Source of the DNA: an uncultured Pirellulaceae bacterium
Lineage (GTDB): Bacteria; Planctomycetota; Planctomycetia; Pirellulales; Pirellulaceae
NCBI GenBank assembly: GCA_947258905.1
Contig: CAMYKF010000696.1
Coordinates: forward strand, 1 to 9,148
Direction of reading: 5' to 3'
DNA length: 9,148 nucleotides
In this document: in pieces, positions 1 to 6,289 of the stretch
Layout: every line of letters begins with the position of its first letter
Position numbering within the stretch: position 1 is the first letter of the stretch
The notes under the pieces: generated by a model
What the model was told of the DNA's origin: nothing
The model's input: the letters and a program-made list of their open reading frames with translations, nothing else
The model's database searches: none
Position numbers and translations under genes: made by a program

Positions 1-48
1 CTATTACGAACCGGGTGCCATGAACAACCACGTCAGCAGGGAGTGGAT

Positions 49-1242
49 GTGGACGCGCAGCCAACGGAGTGCCTTGCCATCTCGCCAACGGCCGATCCCG
101 GCTTTACGGGTTTCGGTCCGTCACTGGTTTCGCGCTGCGCGCGACGCGCGACCGGCCACCTGCAATTCGAGCGTGATCTGGCAGGCTCCCGCAAACAGAT
201 TCGGCAGCGCGTTCCGGTATGCCCCGGCGTCTATGGCTGGCTGAATGCCGATCGCACGCTGACCTACATCGGCAAAAGCAAATCGTTACGGCATCGACTG
301 GCCAGTTATTTCGCCCGGCAAACGACCGATCCCAAAATGGCTCGCATTCGTCGTGAAAGCCGCATGATCGTGTGGGAGCCACTCTCGCATGAATTGCTGG
401 CCCTGATTCGCGAACAGGAACTGATCAATCGCTGGCGTCCACCGTACAACGTCGAAGGCAAACCGGAACGCCGCCAGCCCGGATTTGTGTGCGTCAGCCG
501 CGGCGCGGCACCAAGCCTGTTCTTTGCGAGGCAAGTGACCAAACGGGCCGCTGAATCGTTCGGCCCGATCGCCGGACGCGGCAAGTTGGGCGAAGCGATT
601 ACGACGCTCAATTATGTGTTCCAGCTGCGTGATTGCCCGGACCGCACCAAAATGCAATTCAGCAATCAACTGCAACTTTTTGACAACGACCGCAATGCCC
701 TGTGTATGCGTTTTGAGCTGTCCTCCTGCCCGGCGCCGTGCGCCGGATCGTGCAGCCGCGAAGCCTACCGGCACAACGTGGACAAGGCCGTGCGCTTCCT
801 CCGCGGCAGCGACAAGAGCATGCTGGACCGATTGCAAGAGCGCATGCAACAGGCCTCCAGCGTCCAGGCATACGAACGCGCCGGAGTGCTGCGGGACCGC
901 CTCGAACAACTCCAGTGGATGCATCGGCGCATTCGACAATTGCGTACTGCACGCCGTCGCCTTGACGGAGTGTGGATGGTGCCCGGTTTCGATCAACAAC
1001 AAACCTGGATGATGCTGAGGGCCGGTCAGCTGATCGCCTGTACTGCCGGCCATGCCGACCCGCGCACGCCGCCAATCGTTCGCAAATCCGTCGCGCTGAA
1101 ACCTGATGTGCCCAAAGACAATCTGGGGATAAACTTGCTGTTGTTGATGTCTGCCTGGATCAAGAAGCACCCCGACCAGGCCAAATCCATTGTGTCGTTT
1201 AATGACATCCAAAATCGGCTGCGGCACGCCCGCTCGGCGTGA
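49..1242 (+). CDS. UvrC N-terminal-half-like GIY-YIG nuclease (Cho/UvrC family)
   Basis: Predicted DNA-repair-type endonuclease related to the 3'-incision half of UvrC. Numbered from GTG 43, a GIY-YIG domain spans about residues 58-140: PGVYGW (Y64), TYIGKS (Y75), RHR 84-86, candidate catalytic E124 in IREQELIN, and PPYN ending at N136. A cysteine set follows (C198, C221, C229, C233, extra C237); the C-x7-C-x3-C spacing matches the Fe-S region of UvrC. A UVR motif lies at about 258-293 (YERAGVLRDRLEQL). The last 100 residues resemble the beginning of the UvrC RNase H-like half, but its catalytic core and the helix-hairpin-helix tail are absent, since full UvrC is about 600 residues. I chose GTG 49 because AGGGAG at 38-43 is well spaced for it; GTG 43 is too close. 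The frame is open to the window edge, so an upstream start is possible. A stop in another frame at 21-23 may end a preceding gene. Confidence 0.85.
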   Translation: MDAQPTECLAISPTADPGFTGFGPSLVSRCARRATGHLQFERDLAGSRKQIRQRVPVCPGVYGWLNADRTLTYIGKSKSLRHRLASYFARQTTDPKMARIRRESRMIVWEPLSHELLALIREQELINRWRPPYNVEGKPERRQPGFVCVSRGAAPSLFFARQVTKRAAESFGPIAGRGKLGEAITTLNYVFQLRDCPDRTKMQFSNQLQLFDNDRNALCMRFELSSCPAPCAGSCSREAYRHNVDKAVRFLRGSDKSMLDRLQERMQQASSVQAYERAGVLRDRLEQLQWMHRRIRQLRTARRRLDGVWMVPGFDQQQTWMMLRAGQLIACTAGHADPRTPPIVRKSVALKPDVPKDNLGINLLLLMSAWIKKHPDQAKSIVSFNDIQNRLRHARSA

Positions 1243-1334
1243 ACACTTCGCGGGCACGGATTTTCCGCTGCGCCTGATTGATCATTCCGTTGTATGGCCG
1301 GCACCGGTCAATGCGGAGAAGACGCCGTTTGGCG

Positions 1335-1362
1335 TTGCCAGCCGGTTTTTGGCTGGTATACT
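1335..1362 (+). promoter_or_regulatory. Sigma70-like promoter of rpmB with palindromic spacer
   Basis: TTGCCA (1335-1340) and TATACT (1357-1362) are separated by 16 bases and stand about 55 bases before the rpmB start. An inverted repeat, CCAGCC (1338-1343) and GGCTGG (1351-1356) around a 7-base centre, overlaps the -35 box and fills the spacer. It could be an operator or could be chance. No other plausible promoter was seen in the 1243-1417 gap. Confidence 0.6.
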
Positions 1363-1417
1363 TGTGGATTCGCCAGATCTGACAAGTTGATATTTTGACG
1401 TTTTGCAGGTGCATCCG

Positions 1418-1687
1418 ATGGCACGTATGTGTGAAATTTGCGGCAAGAAACCCTCCAAGGGCAACTCAGTCGAAACCCGCGGTAAGGCCAAATACCTGGG
1501 CGGTGTCGGTACGAAGATCACTGGAATCACGCGACGCCAGTTCCGGCCCAACCTGCAAAAAGTCCGTGTGCAGCAGCCCGGCGGGGGCGCTAAATCCATC
1601 AAGGTCTGCGTGCAATGCATCCGCAGCGGCCGCATCAAAAAAGCCGTGAAGGCCAAGCCATTCAAACTGCCGGCGTCCACCGAGTAG
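1418..1687 (+). CDS. rpmB: 50S ribosomal protein bL28
   Basis: Structural protein of the large ribosomal subunit. The 89-residue product begins MARMCEICGKK and has the family's features: an N-terminal CxxC (MCEICGK), the R-R-x-F-x-P-N-L-Q segment (RRQFRPNLQKVRVQ) and a second CxxC (VCVQCIRSG). It is therefore the zinc-binding (C+) form of bL28. Length is normal for the family. The ATG at 1418 follows AGGTG (1407-1411) with suitable spacing. An in-frame TTG at 1403 would add five residues not expected in bL28. The gene stands alone as a single transcription unit, with a promoter at 1335-1362 and an intrinsic terminator right after it. Neither the upstream nuclease nor the downstream exported protein is functionally related to it. 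Confidence 0.96.
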   Translation: MARMCEICGKKPSKGNSVETRGKAKYLGGVGTKITGITRRQFRPNLQKVRVQQPGGGAKSIKVCVQCIRSGRIKKAVKAKPFKLPASTE

Positions 1688-1715
1688 TTGACTGGCCCCG
1701 AATACCAAACATCCC

Positions 1716-1750
1716 AAAGGCGAGTGCTTCCCTGGCACTCGTCTTTTTGT
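1716..1750 (+). terminator. Intrinsic terminator of rpmB
   Basis: A hairpin forms from AAAGGCGAGTGC (1716-1727) and GCACTCGTCTTT (1735-1746) around the loop TTCCCTG. The stem is 12 base pairs including one G-U pair, and the T-rich tract begins within the distal arm. It starts 28 bases after the rpmB stop. Confidence 0.88.
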
Positions 1751-1929
1751 TTGCGCCGGCATCAGCGGACCTCGTAGCAAGAAGGTGGATACACTATGGC
1801 GGGCAGGGTGATTGGAACCATGCATGACCTGCGATTGGCAAATCCATTATTCCAGTTGATTGCATGTGGCCCCGTAAAGACCTAAAATTCGCTCCGCAAA
1901 AAATGAACATGTTTGTGGAGGACTGTGAC

Positions 1930-2496
1930 ATGTGGCAACGACTTTCGCTTTTACGGGTTGGAATACTGGCCGGAATTATGTTGTTTGGCAACAACGTTGT
2001 TGCCCAATCACCGGATGATACCGGCACACCGCGTCTCAAGGACAACCTGCAATTTTTCGCTCCGTACGCAGGTACGTGGGAAATCGACGGCCAGTGGATG
2101 GCCGGCGGCGACATCTGGGCCCGCAACGATTATTCGATCGGCATGAATGGCAACTTTTTTCGCGCCCTGACGTGGTCGAAAAACGAAGCGGGCAGGGTTT
2201 ACCAGCGTTACGAAACCATCTGGAGAATTGCCCCTGACTCCGGCGCATTGCAATCCTACGGATTTACTTACGACGGAACGGTGACGGTTACCGAGTCCGA
2301 GATTGATGATTCCGGACCGGGCGGCCACCCGATCATTCGCGCCCAGTGGCAAGGCGCTGGCGCCAATCCGCATATCAAACAGGAAGTTCAGATGGCTGAG
2401 GACGAAAAAAGTTACGCGTGGCGTGTCTGGTCCAGCGCGGACGGCAAGGAATGGACCCAAATCATGGACGGCACCTGGCGAAAATCCGGCGATTGA
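1930..2496 (+). CDS. Exported DUF1579/lipocalin-like hypothetical protein
   Basis: Secreted or periplasmic protein of unknown function, 188 residues. The ATG at 1930 is chosen over the longer frame from 1864 because GGAGGA (1917-1922) lies 7 bases before it and a signal peptide follows directly: a positively charged start, a hydrophobic core at residues 8-20 and a VVA|QS cleavage site near residue 25. The mature part is about 160 residues, rich in aromatic and beta-forming stretches. Blocks such as YAGTWEIDGQW, WARNDYS, MNGNFF, YQRYET and GFTYDG resemble the small beta-barrel proteins grouped as DUF1579 or lipocalin-like; this family call rests on motif style only. No catalytic residues are evident. 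It has its own leader after the rpmB terminator. The inverted repeat at 2522-2568 may act as its transcript end. Confidence 0.8.
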   Translation: MWQRLSLLRVGILAGIMLFGNNVVAQSPDDTGTPRLKDNLQFFAPYAGTWEIDGQWMAGGDIWARNDYSIGMNGNFFRALTWSKNEAGRVYQRYETIWRIAPDSGALQSYGFTYDGTVTVTESEIDDSGPGGHPIIRAQWQGAGANPHIKQEVQMAEDEKSYAWRVWSSADGKEWTQIMDGTWRKSGD

Positions 2497-2521
2497 CCCC
2501 CATTATCGGTGGTGGCTTGTC

Positions 2522-2568
2522 AGGGCCTGTCGGTTGGCTTAAAAAAACCAACCGTGTTGACAGGCTCT
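2522..2568. repeat. Bulged inverted repeat between two genes
   Basis: AGGGCCTGTC (2522-2531) pairs with GACAGGCTCT (2559-2568), and GGTTGG (2532-2537) pairs with CCAACC (2548-2553). The loop is CTTAAAAAAA, and a 5-base bulge, GTGTT, sits on the distal side. In RNA the 16 pairs include one G-U. There is no T-run after it on the plus strand. On the minus strand the loop reads as a T-run inside the hairpin. It could be a transcript-end or processing hairpin, or a copy of a small dispersed element. Confidence 0.6.
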
Positions 2569-2575
2569 AGCGACC

Positions 2576-2585
2576 GGGAGAAAGG
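2576..2585 (+). promoter_or_regulatory. Ribosome binding site selecting a TTG start
   Basis: The purine-rich GGGAGAAAGG stands 4 bases before TTG 2590 (9 bases from the GGGAG part). It supports TTG 2590 over the in-frame ATG at 2509, whose extra 27 codons run through the inverted repeat. Confidence 0.55.
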
Positions 2586-2589
2586 TTCT

Positions 2590-2877
2590 TTGAGCGATGC
2601 GATTGAGGGTCGCGTGACTTCGCTCGCCGAAAACGGCGACCTGATTACCGATATTTCCGTCACAACATTTGCTGATCTGGATCAGCTGTCCGAGATCAGG
2701 GTACGCATCGGGCCCCACGAAACGCTGGGGCTGCATCCGACGGATCATGGTGAACCGGAATCCACCATGATTGCCGTGCTGGGCGATAGTGGATTCGTGG
2801 AAATTGGCATCGTGGGCATGAACATGAGCGAGATGCTGGGAATCGCCGCCGGCGAAAAGGTGACGATCGAGCCCTGA
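2590..2877 (+). CDS. Stand-alone SAM hydroxide adenosyltransferase C-terminal-domain protein (DUF62-like)
   Basis: A small 95-residue protein that resembles only the C-terminal beta-barrel of the DUF62 family (SAM hydroxide adenosyltransferases, chlorinase/fluorinase relatives). The matching blocks are EGRVTSLAENGDLITDIS at residues 6-23, corresponding to the family's 'G-x-V-x-x-x-D-x-F-G-N-L-I-T-N-I' strand pair, and IAVLGDSGFVEIGIVGMN at 61-78 followed by LGIAAGEKVTIE. Full enzymes are about 260-280 residues and carry the catalytic aspartate in an N-terminal domain that is absent here; no remnant is seen upstream. It therefore may bind a nucleoside-like ligand without the known reaction, or need a partner. 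The start is a TTG with a good ribosome binding site. The frame is intact and codon use looks ordinary, so I do not call it a pseudogene. Confidence 0.72.
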   Translation: MSDAIEGRVTSLAENGDLITDISVTTFADLDQLSEIRVRIGPHETLGLHPTDHGEPESTMIAVLGDSGFVEIGIVGMNMSEMLGIAAGEKVTIEP

Positions 2878-2980
2878 ACCAGATCCTTCCGGTCACATCT
2901 TGATGGTTGCCCCGAGCAGTTGTCATCCTGCGGTTTGTTCAAGACACAGGATTGCAGACACGCACAGACAAACGGGCTGG

Positions 2981-3448
2981 TCAGGACACCGTGCGTTTGG
3001 CCTGATTGACGCCGTTGGTTCGGGCCTGCAGGGCCAGCCGGAATGCTTCGTCTTCACCATACTTTTCGATAGAAAAGCTGCGGGTTTTGCGTTTGCCCTT
3101 GCCATCAGTCCACTGGGCAATCCAGAAGGTATACGTGTAGATGTAGTCGTCGGATTCCTCGATCTGACTGGTCTTGCGCACGCCGACGATGCCTGACGTA
3201 TTGCGCACCGATGGTTTTCTGGCCAGTTCCCTGATGGTCCAGGGCTTGAGTCGTTGTTCGAGTTCGTCGCGGTACAGCTTGGCCGCCTGCAAGGCCTTGC
3301 GCCGCCCGCCGTGTTGTCCGTCAGCAAAGAACTTTTCGTACTTCTTGCTACGCCGTTGTATCCTCACTTCCCAGCCGCCATGAGGCGTGCCGGACGCAGC
3401 ATACATGTCGATGCGGGAGATATTGCGACGGGGATTCCTGCGGGCCAT
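2981..3448 (-). CDS. Tandem AP2-like DNA-binding domain protein
   Basis: Predicted small basic DNA-binding protein, 155 residues, with two divergent AP2/ERF-like units. Unit 1 (about residues 10-66) has GWEVRIQRRSKKYEKFF followed by a helix KALQAAKLYRDELEQR. Unit 2 (about 82-143) has NTSGIVGVRKT, a strand pair around YTFWIAQWTDGKGKRKTRSF, and the helix EDEAFRLALQAR. Three strands followed by one helix is the AP2 fold order, and GIVGV is a typical first strand. No HNH nuclease domain is present, although many bacterial and phage AP2 proteins have one. An in-frame ATG at 3481 would add 11 residues (MHPALIRIRVH); neither start has a clear ribosome binding site, and I prefer MARRNPRRN. It lies 121 bases after the ExbD-like gene on the same strand and could be read from that operon. 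Its target and role are unknown. Confidence 0.72.
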   Translation of the reverse strand: MARRNPRRNISRIDMYAASGTPHGGWEVRIQRRSKKYEKFFADGQHGGRRKALQAAKLYRDELEQRLKPWTIRELARKPSVRNTSGIVGVRKTSQIEESDDYIYTYTFWIAQWTDGKGKRKTRSFSIEKYGEDEAFRLALQARTNGVNQAKRTVS

Positions 3449-3569
3449 GTGAACTCGAATGCGAATCAATGCGGGATGCATGTGCGTAGAATCGCCGAGG
3501 CTTGCAAGGTTTCAGGAAATCCGCCGGCGTCTGAGCTTCCTGTTGTAATCGCAGCCGCCAAATTTTCAA

Positions 3570-4598
3570 CTACTGGGCCGACGATCGATATCCGGACGGT
3601 CCGCCCGAAATCGGATTCCTGGCGGACAGCGGCCAGCAGGCCGTCTTGAATCCGCGTTCGTACAACCATTTTTTCAACTGGTTGAATTCGCCAAAGCTGT
3701 TGGGGTACACCCAGACAGAAATCGTGGTCTTCTGCGGGCGTGCGGTGTCGATCCACGAACGGAATTCAGATCCTTTGGCCAGTGCCTGTTCCATCGGCTC
3801 GCCGACATCCTCGTCGACCGGGACGAGTATGAAACGGGTGAAATTGGTGACACGCTCTGTGCGATCGCCATACGCTGTGGTCACGCGATGTTCCTCCGCC
3901 TGCAGATGATATTGCAGACGAAAATCGGCTACGGGCCCGACGGTTTCCAGAGTCTCATCAGCCACTTCCAGCTTGCGGGCCTTCTCCTTCCACTCATTGC
4001 GCATCATGTCCACCAGTTCGTTCATGGGGACATATACCAGCTTGCCGCGCTTCAACCGGAAGTGAATCTCGTCACTGAACACCGTCCTCGCAATCGGTGT
4101 GGGATAATGTTCGATGGTCTCCTTGGTCGTCGCGACGCTGTCCAGCGACGTGTATTGGCTGTCGACCTCGCGCCAGCGATCCTGCAGACGGGCCAGCACG
4201 TCGGATTGATCCAGTACCGCCTGCTGGTCAGCCGACAGGTCCGCCTTGCGACCGTCCAGTTGGTCGTTCATCAGCTGAATACCAATCAGCAATTGATCGC
4301 GTTCCGATTCGCGCAGGTCTGCCAATCGCTGTTCGACCAGCACCTTGTTCTCCAATTCGTGGTTGTCGTGATGCAAGCTGACGGCATGTCGCGCAGCCGT
4401 TTTGTATTCCTGTTGCATTTGGTCCAGTTCGGCCCGGTCGACTTCATTGATGGCAATTTCGCGGATTTTGGACCCGGCATGAGCCCCAACCACCACGAGC
4501 AGAATGATCAGCACACCGACCAGGTTGGCAACGATATCCAGAAAGGAGTCTTCGCCGGGAGCTTCGCTGGTTTCACTGCGTCGTCGGCGTCGTATCAT
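3570..4598 (-). CDS. ExbD/MotB-like membrane protein with TM aspartate (third gene of operon)
   Basis: Probable shaft subunit of an ion-driven inner-membrane complex, 342 residues. An Arg-rich cytoplasmic start (MIRRRRR) precedes one transmembrane helix at about 18-38. D21 in SFLDIVANL matches the ion-binding Asp of ExbD/TolR/MotB. The periplasmic part is a coiled coil (about 43-160, rich in E/Q/L/R) and a C-terminal module (about 165-335) with strand-like blocks EIHFRLKRGKLVYVP, FTRFILVPV and ISVWVYPNSFGEFNQLKKWL. ExbD is about 140 residues, so this one is more than twice that length. No OmpA-type peptidoglycan-binding motif is recognised. ATG 4598 overlaps the preceding stop as ATGA (4598-4595), with GAGAGG upstream; a GTG at 4604 would add two residues. 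Translation is probably coupled to the 564-residue gene. Confidence 0.85.
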   Translation of the reverse strand: MIRRRRRSETSEAPGEDSFLDIVANLVGVLIILLVVVGAHAGSKIREIAINEVDRAELDQMQQEYKTAARHAVSLHHDNHELENKVLVEQRLADLRESERDQLLIGIQLMNDQLDGRKADLSADQQAVLDQSDVLARLQDRWREVDSQYTSLDSVATTKETIEHYPTPIARTVFSDEIHFRLKRGKLVYVPMNELVDMMRNEWKEKARKLEVADETLETVGPVADFRLQYHLQAEEHRVTTAYGDRTERVTNFTRFILVPVDEDVGEPMEQALAKGSEFRSWIDTARPQKTTISVWVYPNSFGEFNQLKKWLYERGFKTACWPLSARNPISGGPSGYRSSAQ

Positions 4599-6289
4599 CG
4601 CCACAACCTCTCGATTTCAATGCCACTGCCTTCGAGCTTGCGCTCCAGTTCCTCGGCCCGCCGCACACCTTCGCCCGAAGCCGTGGAGATCCGCAGAACC
4701 GGTTTCCAGTAACCGCCAATTTCCGCCATGCCCCAGCCTTCGATTTGTTTCCAGATTTGGTTTACCAACTGGTCGATCGCCGGGTCGACACGCCCCTCGA
4801 TGGCAACTCGCGCCGGTGATTTCTCGGGATCCCCCGGATAAACGAGGTAATGGGAGGCTGCGCATTCAACACGGATAGGACGACGGTAAGGTGTGGCCCC
4901 AGGCGTCCGCGTGGGCAATGCCCAGTTGCTGCCGCGTTGCTGAGCCAGTGACGAAGAAGCACCGCTCATACCGCCGGACAATGCGGCCGGATCGCCCATC
5001 GGATTTTGTCCATACCGCAGCGGGTTGCTGCTGGACGGTTGAAAGGCTCCGTTGCCCGAAGCCGTTTGTTGTTCAAGATCGCCGCCGGACATGTCGCCGT
5101 CTCCAGACGCCTGCCACTCTCCGCCACCGGCCGCGAACTGGCCGGAGTTGTCTGCACTGTCGAACCCGGAACCAGGGTCTTCACCGGCACCCGCGTCACC
5201 CTGTTCGCCAGTGGTTCCGTCGCCTGTGCCCGATTGGGTGAACTGGCCTGTCCCGTCGGATCCTGCGGTTCCCGTGGTTCCCGGGCCCGACCCGCCCGGC
5301 TCGGTTCCCGGATAACCAGATCGCCCGTCAATCCCGTTACCGCCTGCTGGATCGAACATCCATTGAGCGCGTCCATAGGCCACGTGGTGTTGCTGTTCCT
5401 GTTTGGCCAGCGAAATGGCCTTCTGCACGGCCTGGTTCAGGTTCTCGTCGACGGTCCCCCAATCCAGTTGTTTGGATGCTTCCACCAGTTCATAGCCGAA
5501 TTCCTCGTCCCAGCTTTGCATGGCGCGGCGGGCAAGGGCGTACGCGGTGGCTCCACCGGGCCGCACGACGAGCAACGGGTAAGGTTCTCCCTCGCCGGTT
5601 CCGGCTTCGTACTTGTTCCAGTACTCGCGTGTAGCCAGCAGCGCTGCATCGAGCGGATTGCCGGGCAGGACGGGCCGCGTGAATTCGGCCAACGTGATGT
5701 GAATTCCGGACGGCCGCAAATACAATCCGGCCGGAGTACATTCCACATAAATGGGGCGTTGCAGCGTGCCGCCAGCGGTGCGCGTGGGCACGATGGAATA
5801 CATCTGCGGTCGACCGGCGACTTCCTCGCGCAGGTTGTCCAGTTCGACCAATCGCTCCGCAATTTGCTTCTCCAGTTCCTCAATCTTTTCGGTGTCGCTG
5901 GCGCGTGATGATTGTGCAAGATCACGGTCTTCGCCAAGCTGGCTCATTTGCCGGCGAATCTGATCCGCCTGTTCAATCAATTTGCGGATTTCATCTTCCA
6001 GATGGCTGCGGCGCAGACGCTGGTCGGTCAGTCGCTGCTCGACTTCCGGCCGCATCGTCGCAAGTTCGCGGACGCGAAACTCCTCCAGATCCAGCTGATC
6101 CAGCATCGCTTCACGTTGCGCGTGCAGTTTTTCTTCGTGCTGTTGCCGGTGCTCGCGTGCCTTGACCGTCGAACTCTTGACGGCCAAAACCAGCATCACG
6201 ATCAGCACGCCCATCGTGCAGATCAGGACCGCGAGGAACGGAAACAACGAAACCGCCAGGCTGGCGGTCGCCGATCGTCTGCGTCTCAT
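4595..6289 (-). CDS. ExbD-like membrane protein without TM aspartate, duplicated periplasmic module (second gene of operon)
   Basis: Membrane protein of 564 residues, likely partner of the adjacent ExbD-like and ExbB-like proteins. The start MRRRRSA is followed by one transmembrane helix at about 10-37 (SLFPFLAVLICTMGVLIVML). Aligned on the PFLA/SFLD and GVLI blocks of its neighbour, the ion-binding Asp is Ala20 here. A long periplasmic coiled coil spans about 38-158. Module 1 (about 166-295) begins IVPTRTAGGTLQRPIYVEC; module 2 (about 457-564) begins ALPTRTPGATPYRRPIRVEC, so the C-terminal half contains a duplication. The modules are joined by a Gly/Ser/Thr/Asp-rich linker of about 140 residues (315-455), unlike typical ExbD proteins. 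The gene begins as ATGA overlapping the ExbB-like stop (6289-6286) and ends in ATGA overlapping the next start. The biochemical role is unknown; the placement by helix type and gene order is firm, but sequence similarity to characterised ExbD is weak. Confidence 0.83.
   Translation of the reverse strand: MRRRRSATASLAVSLFPFLAVLICTMGVLIVMLVLAVKSSTVKAREHRQQHEEKLHAQREAMLDQLDLEEFRVRELATMRPEVEQRLTDQRLRRSHLEDEIRKLIEQADQIRRQMSQLGEDRDLAQSSRASDTEKIEELEKQIAERLVELDNLREEVAGRPQMYSIVPTRTAGGTLQRPIYVECTPAGLYLRPSGIHITLAEFTRPVLPGNPLDAALLATREYWNKYEAGTGEGEPYPLLVVRPGGATAYALARRAMQSWDEEFGYELVEASKQLDWGTVDENLNQAVQKAISLAKQEQQHHVAYGRAQWMFDPAGGNGIDGRSGYPGTEPGGSGPGTTGTAGSDGTGQFTQSGTGDGTTGEQGDAGAGEDPGSGFDSADNSGQFAAGGGEWQASGDGDMSGGDLEQQTASGNGAFQPSSSNPLRYGQNPMGDPAALSGGMSGASSSLAQQRGSNWALPTRTPGATPYRRPIRVECAASHYLVYPGDPEKSPARVAIEGRVDPAIDQLVNQIWKQIEGWGMAEIGGYWKPVLRISTASGEGVRRAEELERKLEGSGIEIERLWR

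Noticed and set aside
286..1257. Long minus-strand open frame of 323 codons
   Set aside because: It is antisense to the GIY-YIG gene, which has clear motifs. The translated sequence is His/Gln/Ala-rich with no recognisable domain, typical of a GC-driven shadow.
1864..1929. Longer N-terminus for the exported protein
   Set aside because: The 22 extra residues would bury the signal peptide, and the strong GGAGGA site lies just before ATG 1930.
3888..4712. Plus-strand open frame of 274 codons
   Set aside because: Antisense to the ExbD-like gene that has a membrane helix, Asp motif and a coupled start. The product is rich in His and Gln without domain pattern.
5006..5908. Plus-strand open frame of 300 codons
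   Set aside because: It lies antisense to the Gly-rich linker and coiled coil of the 564-residue protein. No ribosome binding site or family pattern; the codon bias of the real gene keeps it open.
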